Below are positions 23,860 through 34,859 of a stretch of DNA of 64,000 bases, in pieces. The position numbers and the translations under genes were made by a program. Under the pieces are notes generated by a model. It did no database searches and had not been told where the DNA came from. It saw nothing but the letters and a program-made list of their open reading frames with translations. How positions within the stretch are numbered: the first letter of the stretch is position 1; each line of letters begins with the position of its first letter. Origin of the DNA: Owenia fusiformis (taxonomy: Eukaryota; Annelida; Polychaeta; Sabellida; Oweniidae); NCBI GenBank assembly GCA_903813345.2, contig CAIIXF020000005.1, positions 9,737,375 to 9,801,374 of the forward strand, given 5' to 3'.

Positions 23860-26800
23860 ATGGGTCTAAAAGTGACATGTAGATCGTGTTTAATTCTACT
23901 TGTGTTGGGACATGCTAAAATCACACTTGGAAAACCAATACCAGAGGAAGAGAAAAACATCATTTCTGAACTTGAGCTTAAAGATGAAAAAATACATGAA
24001 CTTGAACATAAAATAGAAGAAGCTAAAGTGAAAGATCTGACAGAAAAAATTGAAGAACAAAAAAGGAAGTTCAAAATAATATCAAAGCTGGTTGAGTATG
24101 AATATGAAGTCATGAAATTATTGGAGAAAGATGACAATAAAAAAGAGATCAAAATTGATCGAAAGATTTTAGAAAATGAAGTTGAAAAAATATTGGTTAA
24201 AGATAAATCTGTTAAAACACCTGTGACAGAAATTCCTACTCCAGCTATGGGTAAGTCATATTGCTGAATTAAATTTGACATTTTTGTCAGTTTTGCAATT
24301 TTTTTTATTATTATTTGGTATTTATTTGTTGACTGATTCATTAAGAGACTCTATTGTGTAACTTTTAGAAATAACAAAACTTACATATCAATTATATGAA
24401 ATGATATACAACTGGGACAATTGAAATAGCAAAATAATTAAAAAACAATGTTTAATCATATTAGACAGGTTCCAATTTCAGAATATCTCAAGGGAAAAAG
24501 TTTATGAGGCATTTTTTAGAAAAAGCAACAGACCTATTTTTTCTGGATCAGTTTTTCATGCTGATAAAGATATTAAAAGATGACAGCTCAACGAGGTGGT
24601 CACGACACTGAATTTTAGCGTTTTTACCCCCCTAGGAAATTATCTTAGGGGGTACTATAATATTAGTTCATAACTCAAAGGATATATAAACTATTGTTCT
24701 GAGTTCTACAGCATACATTGTTAGTACAGAGATGAATACTATCCTTAAGTTATAGGTTGATATCTTTGTTGGTTTCGAAAAAATACAATTTATTAGAAAA
24801 AAATATGCAATTTTTGTCATTTTTTCTTGCTTATTTTATATTTGTAGCTTCAAGCAAAATATGATAACTTTAACAGCTCAAAGTAGTATTCTAACAACAT
24901 TCCCAAGCTATGTGTGATATTGTAATACATCTATTATAGTGATGAAGTACTATTTTGTAATTTTAATATGACTTTATAGTGCCCTACCCCTGGTAAATAG
25001 AAGAAAGTTGGTGTGGTTTTCTTCTGGTTTTAACATTTTATTGACTTCTTAGTTGAAGATACAATCAATTCTGTCAGTTTACCATGAGAAGCTTTACAAT
25101 GGTTAACTATTCCCATGAATAGAGGGTTGGGACCTCAAAAATACCAGAACTGTTAAGTGGCATTCTTGGGCATCCCTCTTCAGAGCATTTTCCTTATACT
25201 CCGATGAAATCTGCAGGGGATACTATAAGAAACCTATATATCTAAGATACTAATGAAGATACTGAATTCAAATTTTCAGGATTTGGTCCTGGTATGATAG
25301 GTAATCTGTATGACAAAAAGAAAAAACTCTGTTGCCATAGTAACAAGAATACCACACTATTTGTTTCCTAAGAAATGTGTTTTAAGAGGTTTTGTCATTC
25401 TCTTCATATTTTTAATTCTAAATATGTCTACAATGTAGGATGATTAGAATTATGGTAAAGTAATCTTTTCTATTGTTTTATTGTTCTCTAAAACAGAAGT
25501 TGCTATGGCGACACATAGATCATAGAAAAAATGCTGGGATGATCGCTCTATTTGTCAGGAAATTAAAATGGAAACTGAAAAATGAGTTTCTTCCCACCGA
25601 ATAGCAATTAATTTGGTAGACCATGGCTGACACGCACAAGAGAAAACGTTTATCAGTTCTATGTCATTTTGTTTTTTTTTGTTTTTTTATTTATCGTGGT
25701 CTGGGACTTATAACACCTAATACCGAGTCTTCTCCAACTGCAAAGGAAGGCAAGATTTTAATAATGAACATTCATATATCTCAACAAATATGGCCAAAGA
25801 TTTGGACAATGATGAGGAAACTCTGAGGGAAAATTAGACGAAATATTAATGTGAGTGGTCCAAAAATAACACTAACATGTTTTGGAAAAGTTATGCTCTC
25901 GGATGACTCAGTGCTCATTTAAGGATAGTCTGAATCAGGTTAATCACGTTTTTAACCTAATTGCACCCCTTCCCCAAACCCCCAAATTTTGACTCAATTG
26001 TCGAAAACTAGCAAACAACATTCATTAAAGATCAATATGGCTATTTCGCTTCTATGTCATAAAGATATGATACGATCTCAGGTCAATCAATAAATTTCAC
26101 AAGTGACACTCTATCTTATGAAGAAAATACTATCGTATTTGAAGACATGTCAAAAATTTGGTTACCCTTTGCATTCGTTTGACTTCACTTCTTAAAAAAG
26201 AGCTTCGTCTTCACTCTTTCAAACTAAAATAAACCTGTGAACTCACCGCCCCAATCAGTGTTCGTCGGCCAAATTTGACATGCGCATATTTAATTTGATA
26301 ATAAAGTCAATTGGACTCGTAGATATTTCACTAGCAATCAACCCATCAATATATTTTTTTAAAGTTGTTGACCTCATTTTCACCAAAAATGGAATCATTT
26401 TAACAATGTTTGATGCATTACTATTCTTTATTTTAATGTATCAAATAGCTCTTCAAAAGAAACTGAATTCCCCTAAGATTAGTGTTCCCCATGTTATTTC
26501 CCCTTTGAAAAAATTCATGCTGTCCATTGGTTTCAGTTCATTTTGGTCATCCAAATTCAGTGTCTTTAAAGTCCCTGGAGCAATCCACTTTTCCTCTTAG
26601 GAAATATAACATGTCTCAAAGCATATTTTAATTATGCATCCAACAATATAATTAAAGGTTGCATCTTTGGTAAAAACTAGGTCATCATTTTTACTAAAAA
26701 GTATGTTGATTGGGCCATTCCCTTTAATATCACTCAGGTCTGATTAATCATTATATTTACTCTTCTTGAAGATAATGAATAGATCTAAAAGATATACCAA

Positions 26801-29800
26801 TGTTCATGGTCAGAAAATATTCATAATTCAAGTTAGAATTGACCTTTTTTATATAAATGGAAAATAGATGGCATCAAGAAGTTATTCCATTTGGATCAAC
26901 TTAAAACATCATTGGAATGTAACTATATGATCTTATTGACATGTGGATTGTGATTTCACATTAAAATTGTGATCCTTGTAAGAGTAAATGAACTTTTAAA
27001 GGTTTTTCAGCATTTTGTCAATGGGGATTTAGCCCGACCTTTTTTAGACAACCAGAAAATCATTAGAATTTGAATAATGGTAAATAACAGTGCAAATCAA
27101 AGTTGTTTTGATAGAGAATTACTCACAGAATTCAAATATGCCATCAGATGGAAGAAAACGTTAGTTTTTAATGGTAAAAAATGCTGATCTCCTAAAATCT
27201 CATTAAAAACAAGACCTTAACGAGATTTCAAAGCTATATGGAAAAAGGACCATTTTCTGAAGTTGTTTGCGATAACCTACATGCTCCTTTATAACATTAT
27301 TATGTAAATACTATCAAATGCTTTAGTCATGACAGTTGAAGTAAACTGACGTCTTGGTATTTAAATGCAGAATCAGATCTATGTAAACAAAATTGAAAGC
27401 AATTGAAAGTACAATCTCAAATATAATATCTCCCAAAAGATCCACAATATAAATTATTTATTGGTAATGTTGTTTAAAATTCAAAGTGTAAAAAGGGGGA
27501 AATGTTCAAATTCTCCCAAATAATAATAAATAAGTTACACTAAGTTATACAAGTGTGAGGCACCATCAGTGGGAAAGTCATCTTTGGTGAATAAAAAAGA
27601 TTCTTAGCTACTTTTCTAACATATGGCTGTGATGCATCATGGCTTAATGAGGACTCTGCTATATGGTCAGATAATGAGAACTAACAGTTTTACGGAACTT
27701 TTGCCATGTTTTGCACATTGTAAATGACCCTTCTGAATGGGTTGTAAAGGAGGTATATATGGCTCAAATGACTCGTGCCCTAGTACATGGGGCACTGAAG
27801 TACATTACTTGTGCATGATGACCACCATAGTCTAGTTGCTCAAATGAGATCAATTGATGATTATAATGTTTAGACTTTATGTCAATGTCCTCTCTAGTAT
27901 GTGATCACACTAGATTTCATTATGATACATGTACTAAATTGAAAACTTACATATAAAATATCTTAAGTCCTATATTCTAGTAATAAATGAATTAGAATGT
28001 CACCTAACATTTGATGATGGTATGAATTTATTGATTTGGTGTCTATCAATACATGTTTCTAACTTAATGCTGCAAAACGATAAAATTCACCACATCCACT
28101 TTCTTCAATTTTCCAGAGGTAGGGCACTATAAAGTCATATTAAAATTACAAAATAGTACTTCATAACTAAAATAGATGTATTACAATACCGCACATAGCT
28201 TGGAAATGTTTTTAGAATACTACTATGAGCTGTTTAAGCTGTCATATTTTGCTTGAAGCTACAAATATAAAATTGGCAAGACAAAAATTGCGTATCTTTT
28301 TCCTGTTTATTGTATTTTTTCTGAGACCAATAAGGGTATCAACCTATAACTTTAGGATAGTATTCATATTTGTACTAGCAATGTATGGTGTACAACTCAG
28401 AACAATAGCTCATATATCCTTTGAGTTATGAACTAGTTTCATAGTACCCCCTAAAATATTTTCCTAGGGGGGTAAAAATGCCAAAATTCAGTGTCGTGAC
28501 CACCCCGTTGAGCTGTCATCTTTTAATATCTTTATCAGCATGAAACATTGATCGAGTGAAAATAGGTCTGTTGCTTTTTCTAAAAAATGCCTCAAAAACT
28601 TGAATTATTAGAATTGGAACCTGTCTATATTTTATTACGATTGACTTAGCTGTTTATATACAAATACTAAATTACATTACAATTTCAGTTATTTTAGTGT
28701 TCCTCATCATATCATAAATTTCTTTTAAGTTGATACAAAATACATGAACAGTTGTATTCTAAATATTAATTTATCACAGCACAAATCATCACAAATCTTG
28801 TTTGTTTCAGAATATCCTAAAAGAAAACAAGTCAGAAAGTGATTAATAAAGTGAAAATAGAAAACTTTTGCCTCATTATTTATACAGTTTATGTGCTACA
28901 TGCAAATTTCTATTTTCTTGTGCATTAGCATTTCTTAATTTCTCTTTTTAAGAACTTTTATAATAGAAAAAATTGAATTTTGATTTTAAGTTGATTTTGT
29001 ATCGAAAATCTTGATATCTAGTAGTGAATTTTGATTCTCTAATGTAAAATCATTTTGTCATCAACATACAATATATAATACAATTTTTAAAACTTTTAAA
29101 TTTTATTTCTTTAGCGGTTGAATTTCATTAATATATATAGAAATGAATTGTTCAATCTACATGAATTCTTTACTCCATCTATGTGATCTGTTTCTATTAT
29201 TTTTCACTGAAGAACAGACAATTAAGACAATTAAATGGTTTACTAGAATATGATATGTACACCTCTATTAATTTTTTTTAAAACAATGATCATATTGTTT
29301 TCCTATTTCATGAACATAAAAAGTTAAAGAAGTTGATGAAAATGTTCAATTCAAATGACAAGTAGAAGACTGTAGAGAGTGTTTTGAATAAGTCAGCAAT
29401 TTCAGATCATATAATTGAAAAATGGACTGGGATAACATTACACAGGGTTCAAACATGGAAATGCCATGGAAATGTAGGGAGTTTGAAATACACGCATAGT
29501 CAAAGAGGGCCTAAATTGTTAGGGATTAAATTGAAATAATTCTATATCAGAGCTAAAAAATAAAAGTAAAAATATCATAAAAATATTTTTTTTTATAAAG
29601 TATTGATATACTGGTTGAGCAAAGCAAAAGAATCTGGAAAATAATATTTTTGCCTGGAATCGTTAGGTAATTTTATTCAGAAATGGTTGTAGTTTCAGTT
29701 TACATTAAAATATTGGAAGTATCTTCAAAAAGCATGTCAATGTTTTCCTTCTAATCCTAATTTTATTTTCTGAAAAATATATTGGGGTATCTGTTCAAAT

Positions 29801-32474
29801 AAATATGAGCAAACATCATGTTATTGGAGATTTAAGAATGTAGATATATCTAATTTTTGGGTATAAAATAGGCATACTATCTTTATGGCACCACCAAAAC
29901 TTCTTTGTATAGGTTGTTAGCTCACATGGTGAGCTTTTGCAATCACTCACTTGTTGGTGTTTGGCATTCATAGATCAGCATCTGTAACAAATGGCAGGTG
30001 GTGACACTTTGGATGTTATTGCCTTCTTTCAATTTCATCAAGATAACCATGAAAATCAAAGGATTATCCTGAAATTAAGTCGAAATTGTCACATGAGGTG
30101 AGAGCAAAATATATTCAAAAATTTGGGCAATCTTTTAAAAACTTGTCTCTGTCCCATCTACTTTTTATTTTATTACTGTAAAGTATTTCCATTTCATTAT
30201 TTTTCTACTGTATGGTAGTCAATCGCAAAAGCTCTTCTTCGAGAAGGAAATAAAGACGAACAAACAAACAAACAAACAAACATAATAATAAAAAGCAACA
30301 ACTTTTCCAAAATAATTTTTGTTCATGAATTATTTTCATTGCATTTCTAATCATATACTCTTAATATTGAGTTATTATCCAAATTTCTTTATTATTTAAT
30401 TTAGTCAACTTAATTGTTTTTAGCTTTGTATTTGAAATCTATGTCTAATATTATATGGGCTATGTCCTCAGTATGTTGGTTGATTTTGAACTTTAATTTC
30501 CAAACTTTTTTCAGTTTGTTAAATTTATTTTGCTTGTACTTAAACACATTAAAGAAATACTAGACTACAAATGCTTGTGATTTTTAACTCATTAATTTTG
30601 ATGCCCAATGCGTTCATGTCATTTTGTTTCAAAGTGAATTGTTTGTAAAAATGATAAATTTTTAAAATGTTTTCGAAGCCTTAAAATATATTCTACAGTA
30701 TGTAAAGCATTTTAAAAACCGTTAATAGAATAATAAGATGAAATGCTGTTAGTAGTATGTGGCAGTCTCAAATACATATATAAAGCTCTACAAATCTACG
30801 AGAACAACAAAAATAGACACTACATAAAACTTTGGGCATTTCCCATAATGATATTTCAACAATAAGTTTCATTATTGGTTTTGCATTTTGAAATTCTATG
30901 ATAATTAATAGATTTTGTTAATTTGTTTTTCTGACTTACTGACAGCCCTACCTCAAACATTATAGAAAAATTGGCATAGTGGTAAAATATCATTGTTGCA
31001 GAATCAAATAGAAGATACATAACAATACAACGCAATTAAGGGTTTGAAAAAATATCTACAAAATATAGATAATATTGGTCTATTTACAAGATGAATCAAG
31101 ACTTTTGAACCTGATTCACAAAAAAGCCACCAATAAATGTTTTAATTGTCTTTGGGCCCCTTACAAGGGTTTTGTAACCTGGGTTTTGTAAATGTAATTA
31201 TCCCACCCTAAGTGCTTTAAATGATTATATAATAGCATGGTATAACTGCAATATAACACTCATTGTATACAACTCGAACGATATACAATTCCTGGATAGC
31301 GTATACACCTCCTGGGCAGTATATACTAACTCTTTGACTTGATATACAACTGCTCAATTTAGATTAACTTTTTTTGAAGATTTTTATTATGTTTTTTTGT
31401 AAAGCACTTAGGGTGGGATGGTAAGATCATGTAATTGTTGATTTTGTGTCTCTTTATACTCTTGTGAGTACATGATATACTCACTTGAGTATAAACACAT
31501 ATACAGAATCAACCATTAATTCAATTCAATTTTCAATTCAATTCAATTTATTCATACATTTAATCATTATGTGTATATATATTATTAATAACAGGTGGCA
31601 CCACAGGTGATGCTTATACCCGTACATATAGTAGTTAAATTAAAATTATACAACCTCATATATTATTACATTCCTCGTATTCCTTATTCTTGCAGTGGAT
31701 GAGAGCCTCTCAGAAGAGGAGGACACAGCTTCCAATGAAGACGTGAGTGGGTCTGGAGAGGAGGGAAGTGGAGAGGAGAGCAGTGGAGTTGATGGAAGTG
31801 GATCAGGTGGCGCTGAAACTGAACTTGTTGGTGGTGAAATAATCGGAAGTGGTTCAACAGAACCAATGACAGTTGATGTTGTAAATGCTGAATACAAAAC
31901 CGATGCTCAGTTGCCAAATGCTCCTAAGGATGAAGGATTCATGGACTATGAAGAAAAGAGAAAAATAGACAGACCAACTCAGACAGATGATAATGAACAG
32001 ACAAATAGTGAATCAAACGAGGGACATATATTCGCTGCAAATGATGATGAACATGTTCAAAATGACGTTGAAGTTGTGGTCACAGCAGTCGATAGTGCCA
32101 CACATGAAAAAGATCCCAATGTTGATAAAGATTATAGTGAGTTGGACACCGACACTGAGCAGAATAAAATTGAGACTACAGTTGAAAGTGAGGAGTTTGA
32201 TCAAATGTTTGGTAATGTGGATGAGGAATATGAACAGACTCAAAGTGAGGAAGAGTCTGAAAGTGAAAATGAGCCTCAAACTGAGGAAGAGCCTGAAATC
32301 GAAAAAGAGCCTGAAAGTGAGGAGGCGCCTCAAAATAGGTTGAAGCGAACTGAGGCAGAACACAGAAATGATGAGGGACATGTGTCTGTTGTAGCAGTGG
32401 CCAGTAAAGAAAGCCAGCAAAATAAAGGAAGATGGCTTTTCGGTTTCATCCCCTTTAAATGGTTAATACCTTAG
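23860..32474 (+). CDS. Secreted acidic Ser-Gly protein, candidate proteoglycan core or precursor
   Basis: Two exons: 23860-24250 (donor GTAAGTC) and 31696-32474 (acceptor TTCTTGCAG), in frame, 389 aa. Residues 1-24 form a signal-peptide-like start with the hydrophobic run CLILLVLGHA. Residues 27-115 are Lys/Glu-rich with heptad-like leucines, probably a coiled coil. Residues 132-184 are acidic and hold seven Ser-Gly dipeptides (148, 150, 155, 160, 165, 167, 182) next to Glu/Asp, the known glycosaminoglycan-attachment context. Many S-x-E sites suit a secretory-pathway kinase of the FAM20C kind. Residues near 305-342 are Glu/Pro repeats. RLKR (345-348) is a furin-type site; the 41-residue tail ends in an aromatic, hydrophobic stretch, GRWLFGFIPFKWLIP. 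I recognise no orthologue. It could be a small proteoglycan, a biomineral matrix protein or a peptide precursor. Extra exons in the 7.4-kb intron cannot be excluded. Confidence 0.7.
24464..28625. mobile_element. 4.2-kb element with 540-bp terminal inverted repeats
   Basis: 24464-25023 and 28088-28625 are reverse complements at roughly 85-90% by eye. Both ends begin GACAGGTTCCAATT and are flanked by TA. Landmarks in both arms are CCCCCTAGGAAA-type, CAGTGTCGTGACCACC-type and ATAGTGCCCTACC-type sequences. The 3-kb centre has only short ORFs (for example 26280-26600) and no transposase I recognise. It lies inside the single intron of the acidic secreted-protein gene. The arm divergence indicates an old insertion. 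Confidence 0.78.
28811..28842 (+). CDS. Possible alternative last exon of the acidic secreted-protein gene
   Basis: TTTGTTTCAG (28801-28810) is a good acceptor. Joining the first exon (ending in phase 1) gives EYPKRKQVRK and then a stop at 28840. An AATAAA lies 3 bases after the stop. The product would be a 140-aa form made of the signal peptide and coiled coil, without the Ser-Gly domain. Only transcript data can confirm it. Confidence 0.3.
28845..28850 (+). terminator. AATAAA after the possible alternative last exon
   Basis: Canonical polyadenylation hexamer, three bases past the predicted stop. Confidence 0.3.
29935..30030 (+). repeat. GTGGTGACAT-family dispersed repeat, copy 3
   Basis: Contains TTGGTGTTTGGCATTCATAG, CATCTGTAACAAATGGCAGG and GTGGTGACACTTTGG. 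Forward orientation, inside the intron of the acidic secreted-protein gene. Confidence 0.6.
30258..30284. repeat. ACAA tetranucleotide microsatellite
   Basis: About six ACAA/CAAA repeats directly after GAAATAAAGACGA. Microsatellite ends like this are common at retroelement 3' ends, but no element body was recognised. Confidence 0.6.
31200..31420. mobile_element. 221-bp MITE with ATCCCACCCTAAGTGCTTTA ends
   Basis: 20-bp terminal inverted repeats, perfect by eye, at 31200-31219 and 31401-31420. The interior has several GTATACAAC/GATATACAAC-like subrepeats. Non-coding. Confidence 0.7.
31437..31513. repeat. Imperfect 75-bp palindrome
   Basis: TTGATTTTGTGT ... TTTATACTC ... GTGAGTA is followed by TACTCAC ... 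GAGTATAAA ... AGAATCAA, so the segment folds back on itself. It lies about 180 bases before the last exon of the acidic secreted-protein gene. Confidence 0.6.
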
Positions 32475-33270
32475 AAATTCCTAATATCTTAACGTTGGGT
32501 TATTTTTAGGATTAGGCTAGGTTAACTTAAAGTCTACTCTTAATTTTAGTATATACAGCAGGTTAATATTCAGTCCACTTTTGGTTCATGTTAAAATTGC
32601 ATTTAAAATTGCAATTATGCTGAACCTACAGGTCCACTATAGGCTCACTTTTAGTCTACTCCAGACTAGACTTATGGGTTAACTTCAAGTCTAGACCTAC
32701 ATTTTAAATTTCAGTCTAAGTTTAGCAAAGAAACCAATTGTTTCTAAAGAATTGTACAGACTATGGTTTACCTGTAAATGTACTTGCTCTTATGCCTGTG
32801 TAGTTTAATGACTTTAGCATGCAATTTATTTTAGCATTTATGTTATTGTTAATATTTTTTCGAAAATTGTATTTTTTCTCACGCATATATTTTCTAAATA
32901 CCATATACTAGTATATGTAAAACTTTCAATATAAATAACTCTAAATACAAATACAAAATTAGGTGCATCCAGAACTAAAATATTATCAATATACTTGTAC
33001 TCTGCTAGAATGTGTTAGAATCAAGATAATGATATGTCGTCGCAACAACTAGATCAGTCATGAATAGGCATCTGTATTATTGTTTATAATGTCTGGTGCT
33101 ATGTTAAATATTGTTAAAATGTGACTTTTTAAATAATAGTTGATCATTTTTTAATTTTCAAATGATTGAATTTCCTGTGATTTTAGAAACAAAAGTTTAG
33201 ATTTCTAGATCATCAACACTTAACATTGTAAAACACCTGATTGAATAGATTCATTCAATCCCTGAAGTAT
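32475..33270. other. Probable 3' UTR and downstream DNA
   Basis: Follows the stop codon of the acidic protein gene. The first 250 bases repeat AGTCTA, GGTTAACTT and GTCCACT words. No canonical AATAAA was found close to the stop, so the transcript end is not placed. Confidence 0.4.
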
Positions 33271-33370
33271 TTTTGGTGGTGACATATTGTTATGGTCTTC
33301 GTTTTTTTGGTAGCGGTTGGCGGTTGGTGGTTGGCGGTTGGCGTCTGTAACAAATTCTTACAACTTCCAA
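33270..33370 (+). repeat. GTGGTGACAT-family dispersed repeat, copy 4
   Basis: GGTGGTGACATATTGTTATG, then four GGCGGTTGG/GGTGGTTGG units, then CGTCTGTAACAAATT. The internal GGTTGGC unit has expanded compared with other copies. Confidence 0.65.
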
Positions 33371-33399
33371 TAACTTAACAAATGCTGTTTAGACTGACT

Positions 33400-33850
33400 T
33401 CAATTTTTTTCAAAATCTTCTACAAGTTTTCAGAAGTTCAAATCTGACCATACATATAAGATTTGACCTTCAATGACCGTTTCAAGGTCAATAAAGGTCA
33501 AAAAGGTCTTTTTTCAACTTGCATCAAATTGGCCAATCTTTTTTTCAAAATCATCTACAAGTTCTCAGAAGTTCAAATCTGACTACAAGTTCTCAGAAGT
33601 TCAAATCTGACTATAGATTTGACATTCAATGACATTCTCAAGGTCAAAAAAGATTTGACCTTGAATGACCTTCTCAAGGTCAAAAATGTCTTTTTTCATG
33701 TTGCTTCAAATTTACCATTTTTTCAAAATCATCTACAAGTTCAAATCTGACTATAGATTTGAGATTTCACCTTCAATTAACTTCTTATGTTCAAAAAAGT
33801 TCTCAGAAATTCAAATCTGACTTAAGATTGAACTCATAATATTGTGAGCA
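33400..33850. repeat. Tandem blocks rich in AAGGTCA half-sites
   Basis: Repeats of CAAAATCATCTACAAGTTCT, AGAAGTTCAAATCTGACTAT and GATTTGACCTTCAATGACC form 3-4 degenerate units. At least eight AGGTCA or TGACCT words occur, several as TCAAGGTCA. Probably a repeat fragment; hormone-receptor binding is only a sequence resemblance. Confidence 0.6.
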
Positions 33851-34077
33851 ACTAGGTGGTGATATTTTGTCATGTTAATGCCTTGTTAAAAAATTGTGAT
33901 TTCACGAGGACATTGTGAAGTCTGGTGGAAAAATATTTTTTCAAAAATTTTTCTCATAGAAATATTTTCTTAATATCATGATTATGTAAAACATTATATT
34001 TGAAATAAATTCATATTTTTTTCAAAACTGTGTTCTGTTTGGCTAGAATTTATTTATTTATAGATATATTTAACAGG

Positions 34078-34225
34078 TTTTTATGTCACACTAGAAGTGA
34101 TGACATATTGTTCTCCAACTTTTTTGTGGACAGTGTTTAGTGATTGGTGTTCAGCAGTTGTATTTTCGGTTGGCTTCTGTAACAAATGACAGGTGGTGAC
34201 ATTTTGCATGTTAATACCTTGTTGT
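34078..34225 (+). repeat. GTGGTGACAT-family dispersed repeat, copy 5
   Basis: Fairly full copy: GTGATGACATATTGTTCTCC, AACTTTTTTGTGGACAGTGT, GTGATTGGTGTTCAGCAGTT, TGGCTTCTGTAACAAATGAC, AGGTGGTGACATTTTGCATG. It is a good reference copy for the family. Confidence 0.7.
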
Positions 34226-34859
34226 GTGCTAGTTTTAACAGACTAGTAGGTCGAGGATCAAGTCTAGCATACAATTCACCAATAATATGTATCCAAGAAA
34301 ATAAAAACCTCTATTCCTTTTCACATATGGCAATTCACTTTCAGTCATTTTCAGTAGTGGCCTAAAATCCGCAAAAAATAGATGCAAAAATTGCAAAAAA
34401 CAAACAGCACAAAATTGATTTATTTCTATTATTATTTATTAAGTCATACTATTAATTCACTAACAACATTCATTCATAATTAGTATCTTCAATTATAAAA
34501 TGGTTACACAGACTTTCCCAAAAGGGATAAATTTTCACTTATTACAAAAAAATTATCTCATGATCATTACGAACTGTCAATCATATTTAGGATTCCATTT
34601 ATTGGGTGGAGCTTTGGTTTTTAAGGTATTCTTTTCTATGGTTCAGATTGCTGCAGAGATAACAGCACAGAGGAATACACTTGATAGTAAAAATAAAATA
34701 TACATTACTTACATTGTTATCATTGATTTGTCCGAGGTAGGCCTTAATAATATTAAAAGGGATGACACCGATGAATTAATTTAGTATAGTGGATCAATGC
34801 CATTATTTCTCAAAATAATTTTTTAAATGTAATTCTTAATTTTGATTTGTCTGGAATAA

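Noticed and set aside
23829-24341. 170-aa minus-strand Ser/Phe-rich ORF
   Set aside because: Antisense shadow of the Glu/Lys-rich first exon at 23860-24250.
26280-26600. 106-aa ORF as transposase of the 4.2-kb element
   Set aside because: Hydrophobic, AT-driven composition and no catalytic DDE/DDD pattern or DNA-binding motif recognised.
31646-31917. Minus-strand Ser/Pro- and His/Leu-rich ORFs
   Set aside because: Antisense shadows of the Glu/Gly/Ser-rich exon of the acidic secreted-protein gene.
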